Of a stretch of DNA of 64,000 nt, positions 23,558-35,191 are shown in pieces. This DNA is from Lytechinus pictus (Eukaryota > Echinodermata > Echinoidea > Temnopleuroida > Toxopneustidae), in assembly GCF_037042905.1 (NCBI RefSeq), contig NC_087245.1, positions 23,994,501 through 24,058,500 of the forward strand. The letters are read 5' to 3'. The translations under genes and the position numbers were made by a program. Positions within the stretch are counted from its first letter, which is position 1. Each line of letters opens with the position of its first letter. The notes under the pieces are model-generated. The model had not been told where the DNA came from and did no database searches. It saw only the letters and a list, made by a program, of their open reading frames with translations.

Positions 23558-24643
23558 CAATTCTTTTAGTTCATGTGTTTGTATTTATCTAATATTTTTA
23601 ATGTAGGTGATTAATTATCTAAAACATGCTACAAAATTATTATTTTCACCTGACAAAATTGTTCTCTTTATACTTTATTTTTGTTTGAGCCCAAATTATT
23701 TTTAGACCATGATAGAGTTGAATATGTAGGCTTTCAAAAAGTCTTGGTTTCAAAATAATAATTGGTTTAATCGGGTCAAGATCGCATTTTCATTGGCCAT
23801 GTATATTAAGCATCTTGAAAACAAGAATACTACACTCTGATTGGCCCCAAAAGACCACACATCCAACCAGATTCCAACGGCTGCGGCTTGGGCCCCTCCA
23901 AAGTCATCCCCATGCGGGAATCTCCTCAAAATTACCCGCGCCTATTAGTTTGAAACCTACCCGCGCCTATTAGTTTGAAACCTACCCGCGCCAATTTCAC
24001 GCAACAGTTATATGGAAAAAAATACTGATATGCAAACGAAAACTGATGTTACTGACTGAATATTTTTTGTTGTATTTTGATACTGAACATGTAATACCGT
24101 ATTTGCTAAAGTTGTCTAGATTTTGATAATAAAGGAGCTCATGATTCAATCGTAGTTATGATTGCAATTCCCTTAACATGATCAATCAATGGTTTACATT
24201 AAAAGAGCTAAAGATTTAAAAATTATGATTTTCATACTTTCAAACAATGATGTAGAACAGGAATGAGAGTGTGTGACGTGACTTGTAGACTGTAGTTCCC
24301 TCATAAAGATTTTCTTTTTTTCAATTTATTTTGTGTCGTACATAACCATTTAGAGAAGCCTCAAGTCAAAACTAGTTTATTTGATATCTAGTTTTGATGA
24401 AAACTTCAGCATGTTTCCTTTTTAATTTCATTTCAATTTTAAGCATAATAGATGTTGCACAAAGTTTTCCTTTACAGTCCGAAAGCTTGCAAGGACCTGA
24501 CTTGACATTCATTGCAAAAAGCATATGTGAGCAAGAAAGATTCAGAATTAGGACTGTTGCATATACCCCGCTTCTACAGTTCACGGGAAAGGGGCGTCCA
24601 TAAATATGAGTCATGCACCTATTTCATAAAATATTCAAATTCA
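23558..24643. other. No gene recognised
   Basis: AT-rich sequence with one short direct duplication, TACCCGCGCCTATTAGTTTG, near 23934-23990. The overlapping ORFs around 24372-24614 on both strands show no recognisable product. Confidence 0.4.
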
Positions 24644-24898
24644 TACACGGCAAAAACTCTGGTGTTGATTTAACACCAGCCCGGAATCTATATATGTCCA
24701 CACCAGAGAAGTGTGTTAAACAACACCATTTTCGTTTTGGTTTAACACGAGATAGATGTTTATACAACACCAATTAGTATTAAAACAGCATCGGTTTGAT
24801 TCCAAACTGGATTTTGTTTCAATACTGTTCTGGTGTGGATCGGACATAATATAGATTCCGGGCTGGTGTTAAATCAACACTGGAGTTTTTGCAGTGTA
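24644..24898. mobile_element. 255-bp MITE with TACACxGCAAAAAC termini
   Basis: The left TACACGGCAAAAACTCTGG and right CCAGAGTTTTTGC-type end (CTGGAGTTTTTGCAGTGTA) form inverted repeats. They continue through GTGTTGATTTAACACCAGC and ATTCCGGGCTGG, giving subterminal pairing of about 55 bp. There is no ORF. Confidence 0.75.
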
Positions 24899-25030
24899 TT
24901 GGCATGATGGAGATGATTTGTTAACATATTAAGAGAGAGAGAGTCAAATGAACTGCGCAATACGTCGTATACCCGTGTTGGTTTAAAAGTGTTAAGATGA
25001 AATAAAAAGCCTCCTTGAGACATCACTTAC

Positions 25031-25213
25031 CCTGATGCGGTATAACGAGAGGAATGATGCTTGATGAGAAAGCGAGCAAACCGCAGATGAGACCCACTCT
25101 TCGGATAACAAGGGTGCATTGCAAAGTGTCATCCACACGAACATTGCGTTATTATTCCATTCGACCAGTCGCCCTGGCAGCAATTGAACTGAGGACGGGG
25201 TTTCCCCGATGAC
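25031..25213 (-). other. Candidate 5' untranslated exon of LRR gene 1
   Basis: On the minus strand a 183-bp GC-richer segment lies between CTATTTCAG and GTAAGTG, both good splice signals. Joined to the acceptor at 19807 it would place the start codon 14 nt into the next exon. It contains an upstream ATG whose frame does not match the LRR frame, so it would be a leader with an upstream ORF. It could equally belong to another transcript. Confidence 0.35.
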
Positions 25214-26160
25214 CTGAAATAGATTATGAAACGCGTGGGTTGCTATTTACTTTCAAATTGTATAGGCATACTATTTCAATGTTATACTATTTTGACACTA
25301 CATCATGTATCTTGACGGAAGGGGTTAAAAATGCGGTGAAATGGTAATGAAAATGAAAGGTAAAGATACAAATACCCCGATACCCATAGGCTCTTTCAGA
25401 CTCGATCACATTGCTCATCTACGACAAAATACAATTTATTTTAGAAAATAGATTGATTGTAGCTTTATTTCCATTTTTTTTTCATTACAGGGGGCTGAGG
25501 TGTCCATCCCCTATAATAACAGTAAAAGAAGGTGGGGAAGAGATGAAAAATTACGAAAACAAAAGCAATGGAGAAAAGAAAGAGGTACATTAAAAAAGAG
25601 AGATATTGCTCGTATATTATACGTCGGTAATTCAATCTATTGCACCCCAATCAAAATATTCTGACACAGCCCCTGTGTATTATCATGGACCTACTACTTT
25701 GTAGTAGGTCCATGGTATTAGGAAGAGGCAGAGCCAATCTTAAAGGTTTTATCATTACCTTTCATTTTCATTGCACCAATGAGCGAGCTGCTTTTTATTT
25801 TTCATTCAGACCTGGAGGGGAGACATTCTAGGCAATTTTTGTTATGAAAAGAATGCACATCTACTAAAAAAGAAGAAGAAAATTCAAGTGCGAAGCGCAA
25901 ACTAAGGTTTTTTATATAGGCCTACTGACCTGACTTTATGACTATTCGTAGGAATTAGTGAACAGGATACAAATGTAAAAAAATAAAATTACATGCAGCT
26001 TATGCAGTTTACTAAATGAATAGAGGTCTATAAAAGTAATAAAAATAATGATACAAGTGCGAAGCGCAAACTTAAAAAGTTTTTATATTATGGTGGTGTG
26101 ACCTTAATCCGAACGTTACATTATTTTGCGCAATGCGCATGCATGGTCTCAATATAAAAA
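25214..26160. other. Non-coding stretch with hairpin and CpG-core repeat remnants
   Basis: It holds the hairpin at 25684 and two degenerate copies of AAGTGCGAAGCGCAAACT near 25888 and 26057, remnants of the CpG-rich near-palindrome family. Confidence 0.5.
25684..25714. repeat. Perfect 14-bp hairpin, 3-nt loop
   Basis: CATGGACCTACTAC, TTT, GTAGTAGGTCCATG. No promoter or terminator context was recognised. Confidence 0.75.
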
Positions 26161-26280
26161 TCAATAACTTGAAAATGTTGTTACCTTTTTCCTCCTCTCT
26201 CGTAGGTGATCCCTCCACTGTTTTGGAGATTCTCAGAAACGAATAGATTAATTCCAGTCCGATAAGTTAGGGATTCAACA

Positions 26281-26871
26281 TCAGATTGGAGCGGTGGTCA
26301 TGAATTTTATGTAGAAAAAGAGAGATTTGAGGAGCAGACTATTATTCACTTCGAAAGGGAGACCGGGTTGATGGGTATATAGGGTGGCACAGGAAAATTG
26401 GTGTGGATCATCAACTGTATACAAATCCATGTAATCTGGGTGGTCGGTGAGACACTCCTCGACTCTGCGTATGAAGTCTTGGCGGAGGTGACCAAGAGAG
26501 GAGCAAGATCCGACAAAGTATTCTACTGTCTCATCATAAGAGTCACAAAGGGGGCAAATACGGGTGGATGACTTTCCTAATGTGTAGAGGCGACATTGAG
26601 TTAGGTACGTGGACGAAAGCAATTGGGCTCTGACAATGAGCGCATAACGGATGACAGGGGAATGTGTGGTCTTCGGATAAATGAGATTGGTGGAGGGCGG
26701 GATGTGATCGATCCAGAACTTGAGAGAAGACTTCGCACGAATGCCCTGTGCAACGAGATTATTGACGGCAGTATAGATATTGTACTTAACCAGTTTCTTA
26801 AAGGTGGAGTAAGGAAGTGGTTTCGAGATATTGGTGTGAAGATCAGGAAGGTCATACTTTCTCAACGTGTC
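26281..26871 (-). pseudogene. LINE C-terminal domain after a premature stop
   Basis: It is in the same frame as the RT, after a single TAG. Near residue 104 (counted from the TTG at 26865) stands CPLCDSYDETVEYFVGSC, a Cys-rich motif usual at the C-terminal end of many LINE ORF2 proteins. The product ends with a normal stop at 26281. Confidence 0.7.
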
Positions 26872-28440
26872 CTAGATGATTTGGATAGTTGGAGTCCATG
26901 CTCCGAGAGCTGCTAGAAATGTCAGGTATTCAAAACGGTTGTGATCCAAATTGGAGAGTTGGCCGAAAAGGAGCAATCTATCGAGATCTATCTGGATGGA
27001 GAGAGGCAAGAGGTTGGTGAGAAGATATATTATCTCGTCTGCAGCTGTTATTGGGACTCCAAGAACCCTCTTGAATAGGTGCGTTTGAGCTTTGTCGAGC
27101 TTCTGTAGCATGGATTTAGTGAGCTTGGTTATAGAAGCGCCATGCAACATCCTTGGAATACAGAAGGTTCGCCAAAGGTGTGCGACCAACATGGGGGTGA
27201 GGCCGCCAGTATATGCCCCAGAGCCAGACAGGGAGTAGAATGCTTGAAGGCCAGTTCCGATTATGCTGTCGGTCGGGTCGGACCGAGAACCGGATTTTGA
27301 GATCCCAAGGTGGAGATGACTGGTTTTTACATCAACAATACTTCCATTGACTGTCCACGAGGATCTTGTGGGATATTTGGTGTTGTTGAAGACAATCACT
27401 GCAGTTTTGGGAGGGTTGATTTTGTAGTGCCAGAGCCCTGCATAGATGAATGTGGCATCAAGCATCAGCTGAAACTCGTCTGGAGAGTTGGCAACCTGTG
27501 CGACGTCATCCGCAAGAACAACAACACCAGAGAATCGGCCGTCTATTGAGCTGCCGAGGTTCTTCTCTCGCAGCTCCTTGATCAGACCGTCCACAAAAGC
27601 TGTGTAGAGTAAAGGAGACAGGACCCCTCCTTGACGTACGCCTTGGGTGATGGGGATTGGGTTACTGGCTGCATCCTTCCAGAAGACATTCCTTTCAATC
27701 CCATGGTACATTGATTCCAATATGTCCTGAATACTGGTGTCTAGATGAGATGACTTAAGCTTCTCGAAGAGCCCTCTATTCCACACGGTGTCAAAGACCT
27801 TCTCTACATCCAAGAGAGCAAGATATGTAGGGAGTTTATGTGCAGTGTTCAGTTCGATGATGGATGTGAGGGCACATGAAAATCCCATTCTGAAGCCAAA
27901 CTGGAGTTCATCGGGTGTGTCGCTGATGTAGAGCTGACGTATCAGTTGTGGTTTGAGGCAGAGTTCTAGAAGTTTGCATAGGACAGATGTAAGAGTAATG
28001 GCTCTGTAGTTCCTTGGGTCATGTGAATCCTTCCCTTTACCCTTGTTGAGAGGGAGAATGAGGCCTTGCTTGAAGATTTTCGGGCAGTGGGCATGATGTA
28101 GGAAGGTGTTGAACAGGGCAAGTAGAAGACGACGAGCTGTGTCCAGGTGCTTCAGATGTTCAGGAGAAACATTGTCCTCGCCAGCAGCCTTGCCCAACTT
28201 TAGGTGCTTGATAGCCTCATCCAGGTCTTGTGATGTAAGTTGGATACCATGTCTTAACTCAGGAGCAGAGGAATCCTCATGGGGCAGGAAAACTGCCGGA
28301 GATTGTCCTTGAGCGGAGCTTATGTGAGAGGCGTTGGAGCCATCAGAGAAAAGGGCAGTGAAGAAGCATTTCATCACCTTTGTAATCATGGTCGCCGTAG
28401 GAGAGATGATTAACTTCACAATGCAAAGAGTCCGAGCCAC
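26872..28440 (-). pseudogene. LINE reverse transcriptase domain
   Basis: The RT blocks are in order: GKAAGEDNVSPEHLK, ILPLNKGKGKDSHDPRNYRAI, LQFGFRMGFSC, ALLDVEKVFDTVW with the first catalytic Asp, GVRQGGVLSPLLY, and VVVLADDVAQVA, where LADD replaces the usual YADD/FADD and both Asp are kept. The domain would copy LINE RNA at the target site. The frame ends at a TAG (26872-26874), beyond which the same frame continues in the next piece. Confidence 0.85.
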
Positions 28441-29020
28441 GATTCATTTTGACAAGACGATAAAATAGCTTGTTGTTTGACGCAGATGCAGATTCAATTT
28501 CAGAGAGAAGATTGTTCCTCAAATGCGCTCTGGACTGTCGTAAGCACTTTCTGAAGGACTTTTTTGCGATGATGCGGTCTTCATTGGCCTGGTCCTTGTT
28601 GGTGGTTTCAGTCAGTAGCCAGGTCTTCCGAGACTCCTTAGCCAGCTTATAAGCCTGACTAACCTCATCATTCCATTCTGCCTTCCCTTTCTTCTTCCCA
28701 TTTGGGAGGGTGTGTGGCAGATTCACGGAGTAAGAGACCATGAAATCAGAAAATGAAGACAGCAAGTTCTCAGCCTCTGAGAGAGGAATATGATCTATGT
28801 TACTGAGACTGCGGAACAGATTCAGAGATATCTTCTCCATTGGGACTGTATACATCTCCTCGATGGTAGCCTGGTCTACGTCCTGCCACTTAACTTTGAG
28901 TCGTTGGATCGAGGAGAGGATTTGGGAGTGTAACGTGCAGCGATCAGAGTAGCAGACTTCATACGAACGGGATGCAATGATCAGAAGATGGTCAGAGGTA
29001 TTGGTTGGGTCATCTTTCAC
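28343..29020 (-). pseudogene. LINE: end of endonuclease plus linker to RT
   Basis: The start TSDHLLI is the C-terminal SDH motif of APE endonucleases. The following 200 residues are the charged linker between endonuclease and RT (for example AEWNDEVSQAYKLAKESRK). Upstream in this frame a TAG interrupts near 29098. It ends by frameshift around 28355 into the RT frame; the two frames overlap by about 100 bp. Confidence 0.7.
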
Positions 29021-29214
29021 AGTTGAGATGTTGCTAAAAAGATGTTCATCTCTGGAAGGAGCAAGGATAGTATCAATACACGACTTGTGTCTCCCATCGT
29101 CGGACTAAAAGGTGTAGGTGTCGGAGCTAAAATGACTAGAGGTGAGACAACAGAGGTTCTCTCGAGTCAGGAAATCCTGAAGGATAGCAAGAGTCTTCTT
29201 GGTGTTAGGGTGAA

Positions 29215-30231
29215 TTATATCCACGTTGATGTCTCCCACAATGATGGCAGAAGTGCTCTTAGTGCTCTCAAGTAGGTATGAGAGGTGTGAAGGCAGGAAT
29301 GGTATTCATTTTGATCTGCGTTGGACACTCCACAGGGTAGGTAGCAACTCACAAAGGTGAACGTTTCTGTGGATTCCTTAACCTTGACATGAGCAGCAAG
29401 TAATCTAGGCGACGGGCATTTGATTTCCCAGCAGACCATAACAAGAGATTTCCTGACAAAAATGGCTAAACCACCTTTCCCACGTTGCGTGCGGAGATCA
29501 AGTGAGCCATTGATTCTATCGGCTGGCTTGTGGAGAACGAGATGCTCATTAGAAACACTGTTCAACTTGGGGCAGTTTTGGGCGAGGAGCCAATGTTCTT
29601 GAATAGCCAAGATGTCGAGATGGAGAAGTTGCTCTTTAACGAACGCAACAATGGTGTTAAACCCCCTTACGTTCATTGCACCGAGGGAGAGATTTCTGCA
29701 GATGAGTGTTCTCTTTGGATGGGAGTACAAGTTTATTGGTCTGGGAGGAGTGCGGTCATTTCTGGTGTGGGGGGAGGGCCCATGATCCAAACTTTTTGAG
29801 GGGGCTGTGCGGTTTAGTTGCGTTGAACTTGTGTGTGGCACAATAATTTCATGCTTGACTGAGTGCATTCTATCACTTGCTCGTACAGAATCTTGATTTC
29901 TCCTGCGATCACAGGGTCTTGTCTTGCCTCCGGGAAAGCCATTAGATGTAAGGCTGCCATGAGAGAGTAGTGGGCCCTTTCCAGGAGAGTGATGGGTGAG
30001 GTTTGAGGCCCGACCATGCCGAAAACCCTGAACGGAGGGAGCATGCATGAGGAAGACCATCAGGGTGGACGTTGCCATTGGCGGAAGAGCTTGAAGTCCC
30101 AGGGGAGGGATCATGACGATTAGTAGAGAGGGGCAGGGTATCAGGATCCTTCGAGGGTTCTTTAATGACATGTTGGTTTGTAGCACTAGAGGCAGGATCA
30201 GTGTGTGGAGTAATACTAACTTTTGGTTCAC
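29215..30231 (-). pseudogene. LINE endonuclease region (5' part)
   Basis: The part from about residue 180 on is an APE-type endonuclease: GAMNVRGF carries the first Asn, ILAIQEHWL the catalytic Glu, GKGGLAIFVRKSL and FVSCYLPCG follow. Near 29290 the frame slips; GDINVD, equivalent to the GDFN motif, is read only in the neighbouring frame. The upstream Pro/Ser/His-rich part has no recognised domain. It lies directly 5' of the RT pieces in the same LINE. Confidence 0.7.
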
Positions 30232-30470
30232 AGATATTATCCTCTACAGGAATTGTGGTAGGGAAGGGCTCATCAGGAGAAGAGGCCTGCTGTTGATCAT
30301 CATCGGATGAGAAAATCCGAACTTCATGAGAAGCATCCGTCGAGAAATCGCCATTTTTGCCAGCACAGTTCTTCCAACGAACAAGTATGTAAAATGTGAT
30401 ACCAACCGATTTAATGGAATTTTAACATCCATATGAAACAATTCTCTTACTTTCGTCTGCTTGAATTATT

Positions 30471-31183
30471 TTTTTTTAAGCTTTACAAAACCATCGTGTG
30501 CAAATTCAGATCACACTTAAGTTTTTTTATGACAGATTTTTTTCAGCTGAGCGCGCACTAGTCGATCGCCATAAAATGTTTACATCGCGAGATAGGCGAA
30601 ACCCTTGACCTGTTTTATTATTCCGTCGAGCGATTTTGACTCCTAGGATCTTGCCTTCCGTTTGTATTTATGATATTAGTTTAGTTTTTGTATGAATTGT
30701 GATTTTTTTTCGATTAAATATCAAGTTTAAGACAATTTTTAAATGTGCACAAATTATGACCACCCCATCATACTTACCTGACAGTTTGATGATGGGCACT
30801 GGCGCAAATCCCGGGGGGATGGGGGGGATATATCCCCCCCCCCCCCACTTTTCGAGGAGGGGGGATGGCCTGTACAAACATCCTCCCCACTTTTTACGAA
30901 AGAAATGAAAAAAAAATCACAAGAGATAATTGTTTCATTGGTGAAAATTCTTCCAAAAATACCGCTTAACAAATAAAATAATATTATTGAATCATAAAAT
31001 GCAAATAAAGAGCCAGTTCACCATTTCCAAACGAAATACTTCCAATTCATCAATGTTGGGGTCTTTGGGAAGGGATTAAGATGGAATGTCAAAAATTTTT
31101 GAATGTAATCTCTAATAAACCATTAAACCATCATGGGGTAAAAAAGATAATAATATTGGAGGGGTATTTGCCATATGGACATA
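30471..31183. other. Non-coding stretch with partial G-tract element
   Basis: GGGCACTGGCGCAAATCCCGGGGGG at about 30794 followed by a C-run (30832-30845) looks like one end of the CAGTGGCG-type elements, but no matching right end was found. No gene was recognised. Confidence 0.45.
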
Positions 31184-32112
31184 CAGTGGCGTAACTACGG
31201 GGGACATGGGGGGCACATCCCCCCCCCCCCCCATCGGCTGACCAAAAACAAAACGGGGAAAGGGGGAAAAGGAGAAAAGAGGGAGAAAGGAAGAGAAACG
31301 TAGTGGAAAAGAAAAAAATATTATTCATTATAATGTTATATTATATTATAATTATGTTAACTTACATTACATAAGAAACATTTTTATCATAACTTTATGA
31401 AACATAATTTGCCCAGGGCCTACGTCTCAATTGTTCCTGGTGCTCGCATTGTCTGTTTAACGAGATATATAATCCTGTTGTACCAAAACATCCCGTTTTC
31501 AAGTCAATATAAACCAAATATATTTCCTAGCACTTGAGTTATCATTGTTTTATGTAGTGACATATGCTTTTTTTTCATGACTCAAAAGTGATTGCCCCAT
31601 GTTAAGGTCTTCGTATATATGAAACATTTCCTGTCCGTGATTACGTTCGCATTTTTCATGGATTGGTGAGATATGTCTGCTCTTCATGAATTCCTAAAAT
31701 CAGTCCTTAAAATGTCCCTTCTTCTGATCTGAATATCAAAAATTTTCAGCTCGCGCTTCGCGCTCGCATCATTTGGTTAATGAAATACGTATGGTCCTGG
31801 TTATTCCTACAAAGAAAACTTAGAATGCCCCACTTCAGGTCTGAATTATCTAAGTTTTCAGCTCGCGCTCGCATTGTTAAGCGAGACAGGTACCTATCAT
31901 GATTACACAAATTTGATTATAATGTCCCTTTTTAGATGTGAATATAAAAAAAATTCAGCTCGCGCTTCGCGCTCGCATTATTTGATGAGTGAGATACATA
32001 TCCGTTTAATGACATTGTCCTTAAAATGTCTCTATTAAATCACTCACTCAGTCATTCAAAAATTTTGCTGGTGCCCCCCCCCCCCAATGCCGTGACACAC
32101 GGTACGCCACTG
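31184..32112. mobile_element. 929-bp hAT-like element carrying CpG-core repeats, 8-bp TSD TGGACATA
   Basis: The left terminus is CAGTGGCGTAACTACGGGGG and the right terminus is GGTACGCCACTG. TGGACATA occurs exactly at both flanks (31176-31183 and 32113-32120). Just inside each end is a G/C homopolymer (31210-31222 C; 32075-32086 C). The body has tandem copies of the core GCTCGCGCTTCGCGCTCGC (31752, 31962; a shortened copy near 31861), spaced 100-110 bp. No transposase. Confidence 0.88.
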
Positions 32113-32120
32113 TGGACATA

Positions 32121-32534
32121 TCAATGACAATTCCTTGCATATCTAAAAACATGATTGCAAAAAAATGCCAAAATATTTCAGTCATCCCCCCCACCCATCA
32201 ACACGGATTTACGCCAGTGATGATGGGCACCTTGCACCAATTGGAATTGGTGATCACCCTTGCCGTAGAAATGAAAATCGAAAGGGCCTCTAAAATCCAC
32301 GGCAAGCCGACGGGCGGTAATAATAGTACGGGGCCATTTGTATTTGTGACCTATATAGGCATAACACAGAACAAATAAAAATCAATAAATCAAACTGGCG
32401 ATAGAAAGAAATTTTACGAGAAAGATATGACAACAATGAAAAAAAATGAAACATTTAAGGAGGGCGGAGGGGGTACACCTTTTAGACAAACTTTGCCAAA
32501 GACTAGATTTTTGCATAATTCAAGTCATGTACGT
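32121..32534. other. No gene recognised
   Basis: Short frames only; the one at 32112-32378 starts in the right end of the preceding element and has no recognisable product. Confidence 0.4.
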
Positions 32535-33190
32535 AATTCGCTAAACTGCCGATTCGTCTTTTGCCAACTCGTCCACTTATCTCATGGTCTATCTTCATTT
32601 AGTCCAATACCATTCTGTCCATTTGATCCAATAATCACTTAATTTAATCACCAGTTCATCTAGACCATTTCGTCTAGTAACCAGTTGTTCTAATATCCAT
32701 GAATTAATTTCGCCCAACATTTAGTCCAATTACACAAAATTTTATATGGCTATAATAATAATATGCGACATTTATATAGCACTTAATAAAAATGACATTT
32801 GTCTCTAGGCGCTGCATACTATTACCCAGGTTTTAGCACGGCTATCCTGATCGGACGCTCGAGCATTCAAGGAATTCCTTCCTACCGGGTACCCATTTAC
32901 TACACCTGGTTGGAGAGTGGCAAATGTAGATAAACGCCTTGCCAAAGGACGCGAGTGCTGAGGTGGGATTTGAACCCCGGAACTTGTAGTTCAAAGTCCA
33001 GAGACTTATCCACTCAGCCACAACCACTCTACAACTGGTTATCAGACGAAATTGTGAGTGGACGAAATGGCAATTAGACTATGCGGATAGTGAACGAACT
33101 AATGTTAGACCAAATGATAGTAGACGAGTTGCTTATTGGACGAATCGGCATTAGACCAATTGGAAATAAACCTAATATCAACCAACGCGA
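32535..33190. mobile_element. Old foldback element split by a SINE
   Basis: The left arm (32535-32749) and right arm (33034-33190) are inverted copies: GCCGATTCGTC, CAACTCGTCCACT and CATTTAGTCCAAT at the left against the complement strand of GACGAATCGGC, GTAGACGAGTTG and ACCAAATGATAG at the right. Both are made of CGTCTA/GTCCAAT words. The SINE lies between them, so the foldback is the older insertion. Confidence 0.55.
32750..33033 (-). mobile_element. tRNA-derived SINE
   Basis: On the minus strand the head contains A box TGGCTGAGTGG and B box GGTTCAAATCC, hence an internal RNA polymerase III promoter. It is followed by CCTTTGGCAAGGCGTTTA, CAGGTGTAGTAAATGGGTACC and a tail GCTATATAAATGTCGCATATTATTATTA. 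The modular order (tRNA head, body, short A/T-rich repeated 3' end) is that of deuterostome SINEs. No protein is encoded. Confidence 0.8.
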
Positions 33191-34153
33191 ATTCGAAAAT
33201 CAATGTATGATGTTATTGAGAAAGTTTTAAGAAATATTATCAGAAATATTCTTTGTCAAATTCATTCAGACGGTGGGATAGGTTTTAAAATGGGAATGAT
33301 TTTCCCGAAGAAAAAAATCAGATTTGTACTCAGTAAGATGGCAACTTTCATCCACAATGACCTAAAAGGATAGGATGGTGGTGGTGGGGGGGGGGGGGGG
33401 TGTGATACTATTCATCGTCTCAATAAAGCACCAAATTGCCCCTACTCCCAGTGGTCATGGGAAGCACAAGGTTAGAAAATGTAATGACAACGGACTTGAA
33501 GATTTTTTTTTTGCCTAAATGTTTGTGAAAGCAGGGGGGGGGGGCAGCAAGTTATTTTTATCTCAGAGTTTACATAGTGAGCCTATATACAGGTAATTGT
33601 GATTTTTTTTATTACAGAACGTTAAGTATATAATTTCCGCATTCTTTTTAAGCCGATGAACTGTTTTCAGTTTAAATTTGTTTTCGAGAATGCACAAGGT
33701 AAATTTACACGACGAGTGTGTGACGAGTGGGTTACGCATGGTATAGTATGGGAACCCCTAGATCCCACAAACATAGTCTGTCAAAACTTGAAATAATGAC
33801 AATAATATTACTTTGTTTTACAAGTAACCTGAAATAATATGTCGCATTCACGATATATCTAATTTCCGTGAGCAGATATAAGTTTTCATTTAAATTCGAT
33901 CTGTTATGAGCTGCGGGGTGTATACACCCCTGTTTAAAGCTTCTATTCTCGAAAAAAAAAATCAAAAGCTTTAAAATTTGAAGAAGAAACACTGAATTAT
34001 TTGAAATCAAACGTCAACGTAATGATATCGTCCCTTAATGAAATGGTGTCTGTATTGTTATCTGGAAATTAAATCAAGTTAAGAATTAATGAAGCAACAT
34101 TGGATTTCAGTGTTATTGCAGAAATCTGTGTTATTCAACCTACGTTTGCTATA
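33191..34153. other. No gene recognised; G-runs
   Basis: G homopolymers at about 33387-33401 and 33535-33543. The minus-strand ORF at 33732-34010 has no recognisable product. Confidence 0.4.
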
Positions 34154-34972
34154 CAGTGCGTCCCAGAAAAAACGAAACCGAGATTTAGAGATAATTTATC
34201 ATAACTTAATCATAAATACAATATACAAATGACCTACCAATGTAAAGCTTAGAATCTCCTCTTTCATCTGATGTAACTTAGATTATTCCCCATTCACGCA
34301 TGAGTGAGCAAAAACAATTAGAAGAAAGGATACCAAAAACTCATTTGGCGGGGGGTATCTGAATTTCAAAAAGAAAATCACATGACTAAGAAGTTCAATA
34401 TCTGCTCTTTTGTTTGATACCTTAATCACAGAAAATGGTCAAGAAGTAAAAAAGTTATGATCTCTCGAAACAATGCTTGTATTTCAATAATTTCATTGAA
34501 TAAACGTGTTTTCACTGGTTTCCCACAGAAGCTATCGCACGGTAACAAAAGACTTAATGCATGGCTGATCGTCAACAAAACGGAGTGTCGAGTGAGTTTG
34601 AATGCTAGCCTGTAAAACCTCTTCATTTTATGAAATTATTGAAATTCAAGCCTTATTTCAAATAACCTGAACTTAGTTATTTCTTGACAATTTTCTGTAA
34701 TTGAGGTATCAAATTAAAGAGCAGATGTTGAACGTTTTAAAAATGTGGTTTTCTTTTTAAAACCCAGATACGGCCCGCCAAGTGGCTTTTTGGTATCCCC
34801 TTTTCAAATTGTTTTTGCTCACTCATGCGTGAATGAGAAATAATCTAAGTAATTTCAGATGAAAGAGGAGATTCTAAGCTTTAAAATGGTAGGAAATTTG
34901 TCTATTGTATTTGTGATTAAGTTATGATAAATCATCGATAAATCTCGGTTTCGTTTTTTGTGGGACGCACTG
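34154..34972. mobile_element. 819-bp mariner-type non-autonomous element
   Basis: The termini CAGTGCGTCCCA are inverted and each is preceded or followed by TA, as in IS630/Tc1/mariner elements. The inverted similarity continues for about 200 bp on each side (CGAAACCGAGATTTA, GAATCTCCTCTTTCATCTGA, CACGCATGAGTGAGCAAAAACAA). No transposase frame remains. Confidence 0.8.
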
Positions 34973-35191
34973 TATACATGTACTTCAATATAGGGGAAGT
35001 ACAGTTCATTGAATATGATAAATATTCAATCTAGGTACCATACAAGAATAGAAATCAAATTTGACAAACATATTTGGCAATTAAGTTGAACAAACGCTAT
35101 GGGGGCGACGAGTACACAATATGAATAACAGTCACGTAATTTTCAATTGATATATAAAAATAGTTACAAACAATATTTTACAAATATTCCG

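Larger units (their letters stand above)
26160..30470 (-). mobile_element. Nearly full-length degenerate LINE (non-LTR retrotransposon), APE endonuclease type
   Basis: On the minus strand the pieces follow in LINE order: an ORF1-like region (about 30440-29900), APE-type endonuclease, reverse transcriptase, and a C-terminal CPLC zinc-binding-like domain. The reading frame is broken by at least two frameshifts (about 29290 and 28355) and two in-frame stops (near 29098 and at 26872-26874), so it is dead in this copy. The 3' end is probably just below 26280, but no clear tail or target duplication was found and the outer limits given are approximate. The LINE clade was not determined. Confidence 0.8.
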
